From NCBI GenBank assembly GCA_964613055.1, contig CAZTGD010000022.1, positions 1 through 29,112 on the forward strand: a stretch of DNA of 29,112 bases. The letters run 5' to 3'. A program made the position numbers and the translations under genes. This DNA is from JAXGMQ01 sp964613055 (GTDB lineage Bacteria; Caldisericota; Caldisericia; JAAYUI01). The notes beneath the pieces were generated by a model. That model did no database searches. It was not told the DNA's origin and was given only the letters and a program-made list of their open reading frames with translations. This document shows positions 1-7,849 of the stretch, piece by piece (position 1 is the first letter of the stretch; each line of letters begins with the position of its first letter).

Positions 1-59
1 TCTACTACTGTTTCAAGGTAGACAACGGAAAGATTAGCGGAGAGATACCTTGCCCCTAA
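1..59 (+). CDS. C-terminal end of a large secreted protein, paralogue of the next gene (partial)
   Basis: Only the last 18 complete codons and the stop (57-59) are inside the window. Reading from position 3, the peptide is YYCFKVDNGKISGEIPCP, the same as the C-terminus of the large protein ending at 5347. Bases 1-55 match 5289-5343 without a difference, and the only coding difference is a synonymous Pro codon before the stop (ccc versus ccg). The sequence after the stop is unrelated in the two copies. This is therefore the 3' end of a tandem paralogue, or of a gene sharing the same C-terminal module. Nothing can be said about its N-terminal domains. Confidence 0.85.
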   Translation, partial: YYCFKVDNGKISGEIPCP

Positions 60-97
60 TATAATACACTCAGCTTTTTTTATAACTAGTTTGAACG

Positions 98-131
98 AAA
101 ACACCCCTCTTTTTAAAAAGAGGGGTGTTTT
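98..131 (+). terminator. Rho-independent terminator, perfect 17-bp palindrome
   Basis: The sequence is a perfect inverted repeat, AAAACACCCCTCTTTTT followed directly by its complement. It has a GC core (CACCCC/GGGGTG) and a run of T at its right end. It lies 38 nt after the stop of the partial gene at the left edge. Because the arms are symmetrical (A-run left, T-run right), it could work on both strands. Confidence 0.9.
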
Positions 132-218
132 CTATTAGAATAGGTCTTATAGCTGTGCAAATACTACTCATATCATTAATTATTATTTGTTTTAAGACAT
201 TGCATGCATACCTCATGC

Positions 219-247
219 TTGACAATTCAAAAATTACTTGTTACCTT
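219..247 (+). promoter_or_regulatory. Probable promoter of the large secreted protein gene
   Basis: A perfect -35 box TTGACA lies at 219-224, followed by a 17-nt spacer and a weak -10 (TACCTT, 242-247). Transcription would begin near 254 and leave a leader of about 105 nt. The match rests mainly on the -35 box. A TATAAA at 270-275 has no good -35 and is the weaker alternative. Confidence 0.45.
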
Positions 248-300
248 AAACACTGTCGCGGGTGTGGTGTATAAACTACATTCGAGTGTGTTTTTATTCG

Positions 301-320
301 ACAGGGTATGTTTACCCTGT
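301..320 (+). other. Leader hairpin upstream of the large secreted protein gene
   Basis: ACAGGGTA and TACCCTGT form a perfect 8-bp stem around a 4-nt loop. It sits 24 nt before the Shine-Dalgarno (CAGGAG, 345-350), inside the predicted leader. No U-run follows, so it does not look like a terminator. It could stabilise the mRNA or be a protein-binding palindrome. Confidence 0.4.
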
Positions 321-358
321 GGCGGTTTTCATTATCGCATGAGACAGGAGTGTGTAAC

Positions 359-3300
359 GTGAAAAAGATACTAGTCTGTACTCTTATCGCCTTTATCTCA
401 TTATCAATGGGAGTTGGCATGATTACGCAGTCAGTTAATGCATTTTGGCCGGTTGATGCGTCTTCTTATGATGGTGTTATTATCAACGACAACCAGGAAG
501 AACCATATGAAAATCCCGGTAGAGTTCTTGTGGATGTTACTGATCTTCTGCCTAATGACCATACTGCATCTGCATATAAAGACTTTATCAAAGACAATAT
601 CTATGTCATTAGAGAAAGAACCAGTAATTCAATTATCAATTCGGGTTTCAGATTCAAAGATGATCAGAAGAGTACCCGAATGCCCTTAGTCACACTTGTT
701 GCAAATGGTAAACCTCTAAATACATCAATTGCGGGAGTAGACACAGGATTATATGGTAGATTATCTGTAAACCAGACCATACCACCCTCAGGGATCATAG
801 AATGGGATTTTACAGCAGGCGAATCCTGTAGCAATGGGAGCCCAACACATGCCGATCCGATGTGGGACTGCTCAGCTGAAATGCCGAATATTACATTCTT
901 TGTCGAAGGTGGTGGAAATGGCATAACCGTAGGTATGAAGGATTGTATAACCGATGTCTTTGGTGCCGCGTTAAATCCTGACCTGAGAATTAAATTTGTT
1001 CGAGACAATACTATGCCAGTAGGTGCTACGGCTTACTATACTACCTCTCTACCAGATCCAAATAATCCAACGGGATGGTTGGGAATGATAACTATGCCTT
1101 CTGGGTATGGAGCCGCTCCGCAAGTCAGACCAAGTTGGTATGATGGTGCTGGTAATCCAATAGGTGTCTGGCAAACAAGTGCAAGGAATGGTAGGCTTGA
1201 TACACTCACCCACGAGATGGTTCATGCGCATTATGACCAACTGAATCCTTACTATCATCCATGGGGAGAAGGCATGGTCGAGATGCAGGCTATTCTTGCA
1301 AGAAAACTATGGTGCCAGCGCAATGGATATGATCCATCCGATATTGCTAACTATGATGCTCAGTGGCCGACAAACCCTGAAAAGATGCTTGCCAGAAGAC
1401 CAAATCTTGCTTGGGGAGTGCCTGTTGTGCTTCCCATTTACGAGAATATAAATCAACCAGGAATACAAGCTTCAGGCGGTTTCTTCTACACATCTGCTCC
1501 CAACCTTCGATCAAATGAATTGTCATGGGCACGTTATCAGACATCTGCAACCTGCTGGTGGAAGGTATGGAGAGAAACCTCACCAGCGATAATAGATAGT
1601 GGGAACCCTGCCACATATGGTACAGATACATACTTCGTTGATTGGAACTCCGAGTATTATGACTGGTGGTTCATGAATGGTCCAGGATGGGGAGTTGTTC
1701 AAACTGGATTTAATGATAATACTGCTCAATTCCATCAGTTCACACAAAATGTTTTGTTCAATGATATTGATATGGGTGGAGAGAGTGATGTTGAAGGTCA
1801 GGACTATCAAACCACATGGTCACGTAACCAATTCATTCTAGACACCTCAACAAATGCTGGATATCATGTGTTTATACCTGCAGGTCCATCATCGCCAGAT
1901 GGTGGTAGGCCCTACGATTACTCAATGCAAACAGAGTACATCTGTGACATTGGCGCTTATTATAGCGATGCCGACATGGGTACATACATGCCTGCGTATC
2001 CATTCTTCTATGAAACGATTGCTGGTGGACCAAACAGCGGTCAGGAAATTGGTAGAGCCGGTGATATTCATATCCAGGTTACCGTTATTGATAACAGTGC
2101 CGATGAGACCACTGATGTTGAATATCATCCAACGTGGGATGGAGTAGCTGATCCACCTTGGACAAATCTTCCAGCATTTGGGAATAACATACCAAATCTC
2201 ACTTTTGGTGCAACAGGTATGCTTACCACATATGAAGCAGGAGAGACATACCCAGCTGGATTAAGCTTTGAAAATCTTGGTTCAGCAGACCCTGTTGGCT
2301 GGGACGCGGGTGGAATGAAGATCGACTTTAGTGTTGACGCAAATAGTGACCCAACTGATTATGAAGCTTCACAGACGATATACTATGCCTCTGCTGAGAG
2401 TATTGGTGGTGGAGTTCATACTGTTATCACTGTAGGTGATGGGGAAAATAACACTAATGATGATATGTTTATCACCTATGATGGTGGTCCTGAAATTGAT
2501 ATCTCTGCAATAAATGACATCAGCAATCCTGGAAATGCTGATAGTGCATATTTCCATAATTATAATTTCACACCACCTGGTAGCACAACATATTCCAGCC
2601 ATCAGATAGGATATCGTTTTGATGGAAATAACCTTGAGTTTGACTCATATTCATATGCCAATACCGGACCATTCTTCTATCACCACATTCATGCTCCAGC
2701 AGTTCAGAGGCTGACACAAGACCTTCCGATGTATACTGGTAGGATAGGTCATGCCATTCTTGTTCAATCAACAAGATACAATAGCCCAAACGATCCAGAA
2801 GCGGCGGCTAACAAACATTACTACTGCAGATTCTGTACGGATATCACTGAGCCAGAATCAGATGCACTTCCAGATAAAGAAGCAAGACCTGATTACATTC
2901 CTGAAGGCTCCTCAATTATCGCCGCTTATCTTTACACAAATGAAGCTGGAAGGCAAGTAGCGGGACAGTGGCAACAAGAACCCATACTTGTAAATCCTGG
3001 TGAAGCAACAAATCCAGCTCCATATGAGTACTGTATCGGTGATTATATTGGATCCAACGAAGGATATGTCCCTGCCGCACCGGCAACATGTAGAAGTGGT
3101 GGCGGTAATCCGGTTAACATGTTCAGATTTGATATTACCAAGCATCTTATCGATCCTTATGATACAATTCATGTAACCAATGTGTATCAAGTCCCAGCCG
3201 CGGCAGGCACTGCGAACCTTTACGGATTTACAATCCTTCTAATTTTCGAAAATGAAGATCTACCGTTAAGTATGATCAAGATTGCCGATGGTGCCTATGA

Positions 3301-5347
3301 CGTTGGAAGACCTACTGGCAATCACGTTGTTACAACCTTCAATGGTTTTAGAACTCCACCAAATGTTTCAGAGTGGGAAGCAGACAATAGTGGTGGCAAG
3401 GCTTATATAACTCAGGTTTGTCTTTCGACAGACAACAACCCATGTGGTTCTCTATACACAATGCCTGGAACAGGTAGATGGGAACCAGAATGGGAGTTCT
3501 ATGCAGTGGGTTCAGATAGACTACCACAGGGAGACAGGATTTGGCCGAGTCCTCTTCCTGCACCACAAGGTGCATGGTGGGCGCCATATTATAAAGATCC
3601 TAACAATGTGGGAGACAGAGCTCATTGGGATGCTGAGCCTTTGTATGTACCTTCAGTTCTACCACCAAAATTTCCGGCTGACTATCGTTTTAGCCCTAGA
3701 GCATCAGACCCAGATTGGTATAGCGTAGGCAAGCAATCGGCTTCTAGTTGGTATTGGAATCGACCATTCAGCAACAGCGCAAACAAAACAGCACTTGCAT
3801 GGGAAGAAGATACTTATTGGGATGACATATGTCACATGGACTATGATCCGAATCCTGCAAATCATCCACCTGGCACCAGCAACACCGACAATCAGATAAG
3901 CCCCTCAGGATGGATAATAGAACAGAGAGAACCTGGTGTAGACCCTACATACTCACTAACAAATCCCAACTACGCGGCAGATCCATCAGTCTTTGTGCCA
4001 AATTCATACCTTGCAGGTAACGATACAGAGATATGGTATAGACCATATGCGGTGTGTAATAATAGTGAAATCGGGACTGATGCAGAGTGGGATTTCTCAG
4101 ATGGCTTGGGACCATGTGTGCCTACAGAGATACCAAACCTAAATCCGTGGCCATCTTCATGTGATTTCGACCATCCTGCAAACAGCTCAAATAGCAGAAC
4201 ATGCGATAGTAATTCTAACTGGAATCCCTGGCCAGGAGCTAAGTACCCAACAACCGAGGAGGAAGGAGCGGCTCATACTGTAAACGTACTTCAGGTACCA
4301 ATCATACCGTCACTATCACTCGAAAAGACAGCTTATCCATTGGATACAGTACTACCGGGCTCTGTGATAACCTATTCTCTAACAATAACTAACGATACTC
4401 CATTCACACAACAGGGGGTTATGCTCACTGAGAACTATCCAGTTGGTGTCACCTACCTTGACGCTAACCCTCCACCAGACATTGGGGATAATGTGTGGAC
4501 AACCTCAATAAGCGATGATGGTGAGATGGCACCATGGGAAAGCTTTACTGTAGTTATCAGGGTTAATGTTGGATACCTTGATAAAGGAACAAGGCTTGTC
4601 AATGTAGCTTCAGCATCAGCTGAAACAGCACCACAACCGGTGTCTGATCAACATATCAACGTTTGCCTAGGCGAACCTGACCTCATCATCTCCAAGACAT
4701 CCAAGCAGTTCCTCGCCGTCCAGGGTGACAAGATAACATATCACATCAAGATAAAGAACGTTGGTGACAGAGAAGCCGAAGGTGTAGTACTCACAGACAT
4801 ATTCCCAAGGGAGTTTGAGTATGTAGGCTCAGTACCAGCTGGTTCACAGGGGCTAAGCAAGATAACCTGGGCAATAGGTAGACTTAATGCAGGTGAAACT
4901 AGGTATTACGAACTCATCCTTAAACTGAGAGATGATATACGAATCAATCCAGGTGTATCTGTAGTAAACAGAGCCATAGTAGTCAGCGAGGAAGGACTCA
5001 AAGCCGAAGACCAGGCAGTACTGATTGTCTACAGACGTCCAGACCAGCCAGTGACATGCCCGAAACCAGATATTGATGTAGATATTGAAGGAAAAGAACT
5101 CACCATCTCCGTAGACAAGTTCGGTGGCTGTAGTCCGTACACCCTCCGAATTACCTGCCCAGACAAGGGATTGGATATCCTTGCAACTATAGATGAAGTA
5201 GACAAGGACAAGGTAGTTGACCTTGGTGTTGATCTTGATGATGGTGATATCATCCAGATAGAGCTGAGAAACAAATACGATGGCTCGTTCTACTACTGTT
5301 TCAAGGTAGACAACGGAAAGATTAGCGGAGAGATACCTTGCCCGTAA
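359..5347 (+). CDS. Giant secreted surface protein with HEXXH protease-like motif and DUF11 repeats
   Basis: The 1662-residue product is predicted to be secreted. The GTG at 359 is chosen because CAGGAG lies 8 nt upstream and the product then starts with a clean signal peptide (MKKILVCTLIAF..., Ala-X-Ala-like cleavage after SVNA, about residue 28). Residues 285-289 read HEMVH, followed at 302-308 by WGEGMVE; this HEXXH...E arrangement is that of gluzincin metallopeptidases, with H285, H289 and E304 as possible zinc ligands. About 595-740 looks CARDB-like. About 790-985 resembles DUF3344-type surface domains (AAYLYT..., FDITKHLID..., YGFTILLIFEN). Two DUF11 repeats lie at about 1316-1435 and 1439-1555, and a Cys-containing module at about 1565-1662. 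No LPXTG, SLH repeat or C-terminal membrane anchor is visible. Its C-terminus equals that of the partial gene at the left edge. Protease activity and its substrate are inference. Confidence 0.85.
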   Translation: MKKILVCTLIAFISLSMGVGMITQSVNAFWPVDASSYDGVIINDNQEEPYENPGRVLVDVTDLLPNDHTASAYKDFIKDNIYVIRERTSNSIINSGFRFKDDQKSTRMPLVTLVANGKPLNTSIAGVDTGLYGRLSVNQTIPPSGIIEWDFTAGESCSNGSPTHADPMWDCSAEMPNITFFVEGGGNGITVGMKDCITDVFGAALNPDLRIKFVRDNTMPVGATAYYTTSLPDPNNPTGWLGMITMPSGYGAAPQVRPSWYDGAGNPIGVWQTSARNGRLDTLTHEMVHAHYDQLNPYYHPWGEGMVEMQAILARKLWCQRNGYDPSDIANYDAQWPTNPEKMLARRPNLAWGVPVVLPIYENINQPGIQASGGFFYTSAPNLRSNELSWARYQTSATCWWKVWRETSPAIIDSGNPATYGTDTYFVDWNSEYYDWWFMNGPGWGVVQTGFNDNTAQFHQFTQNVLFNDIDMGGESDVEGQDYQTTWSRNQFILDTSTNAGYHVFIPAGPSSPDGGRPYDYSMQTEYICDIGAYYSDADMGTYMPAYPFFYETIAGGPNSGQEIGRAGDIHIQVTVIDNSADETTDVEYHPTWDGVADPPWTNLPAFGNNIPNLTFGATGMLTTYEAGETYPAGLSFENLGSADPVGWDAGGMKIDFSVDANSDPTDYEASQTIYYASAESIGGGVHTVITVGDGENNTNDDMFITYDGGPEIDISAINDISNPGNADSAYFHNYNFTPPGSTTYSSHQIGYRFDGNNLEFDSYSYANTGPFFYHHIHAPAVQRLTQDLPMYTGRIGHAILVQSTRYNSPNDPEAAANKHYYCRFCTDITEPESDALPDKEARPDYIPEGSSIIAAYLYTNEAGRQVAGQWQQEPILVNPGEATNPAPYEYCIGDYIGSNEGYVPAAPATCRSGGGNPVNMFRFDITKHLIDPYDTIHVTNVYQVPAAAGTANLYGFTILLIFENEDLPLSMIKIADGAYDVGRPTGNHVVTTFNGFRTPPNVSEWEADNSGGKAYITQVCLSTDNNPCGSLYTMPGTGRWEPEWEFYAVGSDRLPQGDRIWPSPLPAPQGAWWAPYYKDPNNVGDRAHWDAEPLYVPSVLPPKFPADYRFSPRASDPDWYSVGKQSASSWYWNRPFSNSANKTALAWEEDTYWDDICHMDYDPNPANHPPGTSNTDNQISPSGWIIEQREPGVDPTYSLTNPNYAADPSVFVPNSYLAGNDTEIWYRPYAVCNNSEIGTDAEWDFSDGLGPCVPTEIPNLNPWPSSCDFDHPANSSNSRTCDSNSNWNPWPGAKYPTTEEEGAAHTVNVLQVPIIPSLSLEKTAYPLDTVLPGSVITYSLTITNDTPFTQQGVMLTENYPVGVTYLDANPPPDIGDNVWTTSISDDGEMAPWESFTVVIRVNVGYLDKGTRLVNVASASAETAPQPVSDQHINVCLGEPDLIISKTSKQFLAVQGDKITYHIKIKNVGDREAEGVVLTDIFPREFEYVGSVPAGSQGLSKITWAIGRLNAGETRYYELILKLRDDIRINPGVSVVNRAIVVSEEGLKAEDQAVLIVYRRPDQPVTCPKPDIDVDIEGKELTISVDKFGGCSPYTLRITCPDKGLDILATIDEVDKDKVVDLGVDLDDGDIIQIELRNKYDGSFYYCFKVDNGKISGEIPCP

Positions 5348-5379
5348 CGCTATAAACTAAGAGTAATCATTAATGGATA

Positions 5380-5416
5380 AAATAAACCCCCGGTCGATCT
5401 GACTGGGGGTTTATTT
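5380..5416 (+). terminator. Rho-independent terminator of the large secreted protein gene
   Basis: AAATAAACCCCC (5380-5391) pairs with GGGGGTTTATTT (5405-5416). The stem continues inward through GGTC/GACT with one G-T pair, leaving a 5-nt loop. It begins 32 nt after the stop codon, and T-rich sequence follows. Confidence 0.88.
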
Positions 5417-5833
5417 ATTAGAATCATTCGTTCGTAAATAAGGGGCATTATGCAACTGACACACACAATAGGTCTCCATCCTTGACCCCTCCTCTCAAGG
5501 GGTATCACCCTCTCCGTCATCTCCGTTTTCATCTACATTATTCCAGTTTACTCTACCTTATCCCGTTATTTTCTACGTCATTTCCGAGAAAGCTTGAATC
5601 CAGTGGAACTCTTGGATATGTCTGTTCATAAATAAAAGTTACAAAAAATCCCAAACACTTCGACTTTTCCCGTCATTCCTGGTTAAGCCGAATGAAGGAG
5701 AGCATTAACTCCAGGTGTGATATGGGAGACTTGTAGCTTTTTTTAATGAAACAACACGCATGTGTTAAAGGCATAGCACCCTTGAAAAACTTGTACAGCA
5801 ATCATTTATCTGAAAACTGAATAATTTGAAAAC
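5417..5833. other. Non-coding gap with decayed palindromic repeats
   Basis: No convincing gene was found in this gap between two convergent transcription units. The one short minus-strand reading frame (5350-5532) runs through the terminator, resembles nothing and has biased composition. The stretch contains several CGTCAT/CCGTCAT words and two weak palindromes, described separately. There is no remnant of a C-terminal transketolase half. Confidence 0.6.
5576..5605. repeat. Possible degenerate copy of a dispersed CGTCATTCCCG...GGAATCCAG-type repeat
   Basis: CGTCATTTCCGAGAAAGC followed by TTGAATCCAGTG resembles, with several mismatches, the palindromic intergenic repeat CGTCATTCCCGCGAAAGC... 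that is common in many bacterial genomes. A second related palindrome lies at about 5671-5690, where TCATTC and GAATGA flank an 11-nt loop. The imperfect match suggests decay. One locus cannot prove a repeat family. Confidence 0.3.
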
Positions 5834-5870
5834 ATAGAATCTCGGTCACGTGTAAAGACCAAGATTCTAT
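5834..5870 (-). terminator. Terminator of the CCA-M42-gcvT-tkt operon
   Basis: Read on the minus strand, ATAGAATCTTGGTC pairs with GACCGAGATTCTAT (one U-G pair) around a 9-nt loop and is followed by GTTTTC. It starts 28 nt after the transketolase stop codon. The T-run is short but the stem is strong. Confidence 0.75.
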
Positions 5871-5897
5871 TTGCTTTGAAAGATAAATAAGAAAATA

Positions 5898-6707
5898 TTA
5901 GCTTAATTCAGAAAGAGCTTTTTTGGTTAGTTCATCGTCTGGTGATTTACCATGCCAACCAGCTTCGTCTTCCATGAACGATACACCCTTGCCTTTGACG
6001 GTTTTTGCGATGATTGCTTTAGGTTTTCCATTGGCAGATTTTGAATTATCGAATGCTGAGAGGATGGAATCGAAATCGTGTCCGCCCACCTCAAAAACCT
6101 CAAAACCAAAAGCTATTAGTTTGTCTGAAAATGGATCTATATTCATCACATCTTTGACGAAACCGTCAATTTCAAGACGGTTTTTATCTATTATGATTGT
6201 AAGGTTATCAAGTTTGTAGTGTGAGGCAGACATATACGCCTCCCACACCTCACCCTCCTGTTGCTCTCCATCACCCAGTAGACAGAATATTCGATGCTTC
6301 CATTTCATCCTCTTTGCGGTGATAGAAGAGCCTACAGCAACAGAAATGCCTTGACCAAGAGAGCCTCCAGATGATTCAATACCAGGAAGACTGTGAATGA
6401 AGGGGTGACCTTGAAGGTTGGACTTAAATCGTCTGAATTCAAATAGTTTCTCGGGATCAAAGAAACCTCTCCTGGCAAGCAATGAGTAGATCAGTGGCGT
6501 TACATGAGCTTTGGAGTAGAAAATACGGTCTCTGTTTGGGTTAAGAGGGTCAGATGGACTTAGATTAGCTACCTCGAAATATAAAGCAGTCATTACATCT
6601 GTTGCTGAAAGTGAACCTCCTGGATGACCTGATCCTGCCTTGTTGATCATATTGATGATATCACGTCTTATTTGCTTTGAAATTAACTCTAATTCATCTC
6701 TGTCCAT
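5898..6707 (-). CDS. Transketolase, N-terminal (TPP-binding) subunit
   Basis: This is the first half of a split transketolase of the pentose phosphate pathway, moving two-carbon units between sugar phosphates using thiamine diphosphate. The 269-residue length matches N-terminal subunits. Visible motifs are GSGHPGG (25-31), SKAH (65-68), SSGGSLGQG (112-120) and the TPP/Mg signature GDGEQQEGEVWEA (145-157), with the expected DKNRLEIDG after it (174-182). The start overlaps the gcvT stop by 14 nt. The C-terminal (pyrimidine-binding) subunit normally follows directly, but here a terminator follows, so the partner must be elsewhere in the genome. Because the last visible domain ends naturally, truncation or a frameshift is unlikely. 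Confidence 0.9.
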   Translation of the reverse strand: MDRDELELISKQIRRDIINMINKAGSGHPGGSLSATDVMTALYFEVANLSPSDPLNPNRDRIFYSKAHVTPLIYSLLARRGFFDPEKLFEFRRFKSNLQGHPFIHSLPGIESSGGSLGQGISVAVGSSITAKRMKWKHRIFCLLGDGEQQEGEVWEAYMSASHYKLDNLTIIIDKNRLEIDGFVKDVMNIDPFSDKLIAFGFEVFEVGGHDFDSILSAFDNSKSANGKPKAIIAKTVKGKGVSFMEDEAGWHGKSPDDELTKKALSELS

Positions 6708-7824
6708 TATGACCTGACCTTACCTTACCTGCGGTACCCTTATAGAAAGGCTTCTTGATTATCTCGGCATCAAGCATTTTTCCTCTTATTTCAATCTTGA
6801 CGTGTTTTCCTGTTTTATAGCCCTTTCCGAATGGAAGATAAGCCATTGCGCCTATGTATCCTGTAGATGGTATCAAACCACCTGAAGTAACGAAGCCGAT
6901 TTTATCATCAGCTTTCTCATTGAAGACATCGAAACCATGTCTTGGAATGCCACCTTTATCCAGCAGTTTTAGACAAGTGAGTTTCCTCTTCCTACCACCC
7001 TTTTGACTTGCTGATTCAATAGCTTCTTTTCCAATAAAGTCCTTATCAAAATCAATAACAAATTTCTGACCTGCCTCAATCGGGTTTATTGTTTCATCCA
7101 ATTCATTGCCATACAGCCAGTAACATACCTCAAATCTGAGTGTGTCCCTTGCGCCAAGACCGACAGGTTTTATGCCAAATTCTTCTCCTGCATCCATTAT
7201 CGCCTTCCATAGTTTTTGTGCATAGGCATTATCAATATATAGTTCGAATCCGTCCTCACCGGTATAACCTGTTCTTGCTATTAATGCAGGGACACCGGCA
7301 ACCTTTTCATTTGTGAATGTGAAGTAGGGAAGACACTCTGAATCAAAGTCTGTAATCTTTTTCATTACCTTGTAAGCTTCTGGTCCCTGTAATGCGAGTT
7401 CTGTGAAGGATTCAGAGAGATTCGTGACTGTTGTTCCAGCTATTTCATGTGATTTAATCCAATTAAAATCCTTGTCTGTATTGCTAGCATTTACAACCAG
7501 AAAGATGTTTTCACCAGAAATGAAGTGGATAAAGAGATCGTCGATAACTCCCCCATCCTCATTGCATATGACAGTGTATTTGATATCGCCGGGTTTCATT
7601 TCTCGAACATTGTTTGAGCAGATCATATCCGCAAATTCAACAGCCTTCTGTCCCCTTATTTCAATCTCACCCATATGAGATACATCAAACAGTCCAACGT
7701 GTTCCCTTACTGCTTTGTGCTCATCAAGTATTGATGTGTACTGTATTGGCATCTCATAACCAGCAAAGGGAACGATCTTTGCGCCCAGGCGCAGATGTTC
7801 TTCATGCAATGGAGTTCGTTTCAT
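6694..7824 (-). CDS. gcvT: Aminomethyltransferase, glycine cleavage system T protein
   Basis: GcvT transfers the aminomethyl carbon from lipoylated H protein to tetrahydrofolate, releasing ammonia and giving methylene-THF. The 376-residue product is full length. It contains LFDVSHMGE near the N-terminus, NEDGGVIDDL with the conserved Asp region, ARTGYTGEDGFEL, and GLGARDTLRFE. Here the usual LRLEAG becomes LRFEVC, a small departure. The start follows AGGAGGAG by 2-3 nt on the minus strand. It lies 25 nt after the third M42 gene and overlaps the transketolase gene. No gcvH or gcvP is in the window, so the remaining glycine cleavage genes must be elsewhere, unless this is a GcvT-like folate enzyme with another role. 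The sequence favours true GcvT. Confidence 0.92.
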   Translation of the reverse strand: MKRTPLHEEHLRLGAKIVPFAGYEMPIQYTSILDEHKAVREHVGLFDVSHMGEIEIRGQKAVEFADMICSNNVREMKPGDIKYTVICNEDGGVIDDLFIHFISGENIFLVVNASNTDKDFNWIKSHEIAGTTVTNLSESFTELALQGPEAYKVMKKITDFDSECLPYFTFTNEKVAGVPALIARTGYTGEDGFELYIDNAYAQKLWKAIMDAGEEFGIKPVGLGARDTLRFEVCYWLYGNELDETINPIEAGQKFVIDFDKDFIGKEAIESASQKGGRKRKLTCLKLLDKGGIPRHGFDVFNEKADDKIGFVTSGGLIPSTGYIGAMAYLPFGKGYKTGKHVKIEIRGKMLDAEIIKKPFYKGTAGKVRSGHNGQR

Positions 7825-7849
7825 TTCTCCTCCTGAGTTAGAATGAATA

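Noticed and set aside
270..275. TATAAA as main -10 of the surface protein promoter
   Set aside because: No acceptable -35 lies 16-18 nt upstream; the TTGACA at 219 fits a different -10.
308..358. ATG 308 as the start of the giant surface protein
   Set aside because: No ribosome site, and it would put 17 residues before a clean signal peptide; it also lies within the leader hairpin. GTG 359 has a Shine-Dalgarno at 8 nt.
5348..5897. Possible remnant of the missing transketolase C-half or of another gene
   Set aside because: No frame on either strand shows transketolase motifs; the one short minus-strand frame crosses the terminator and is of poor composition.
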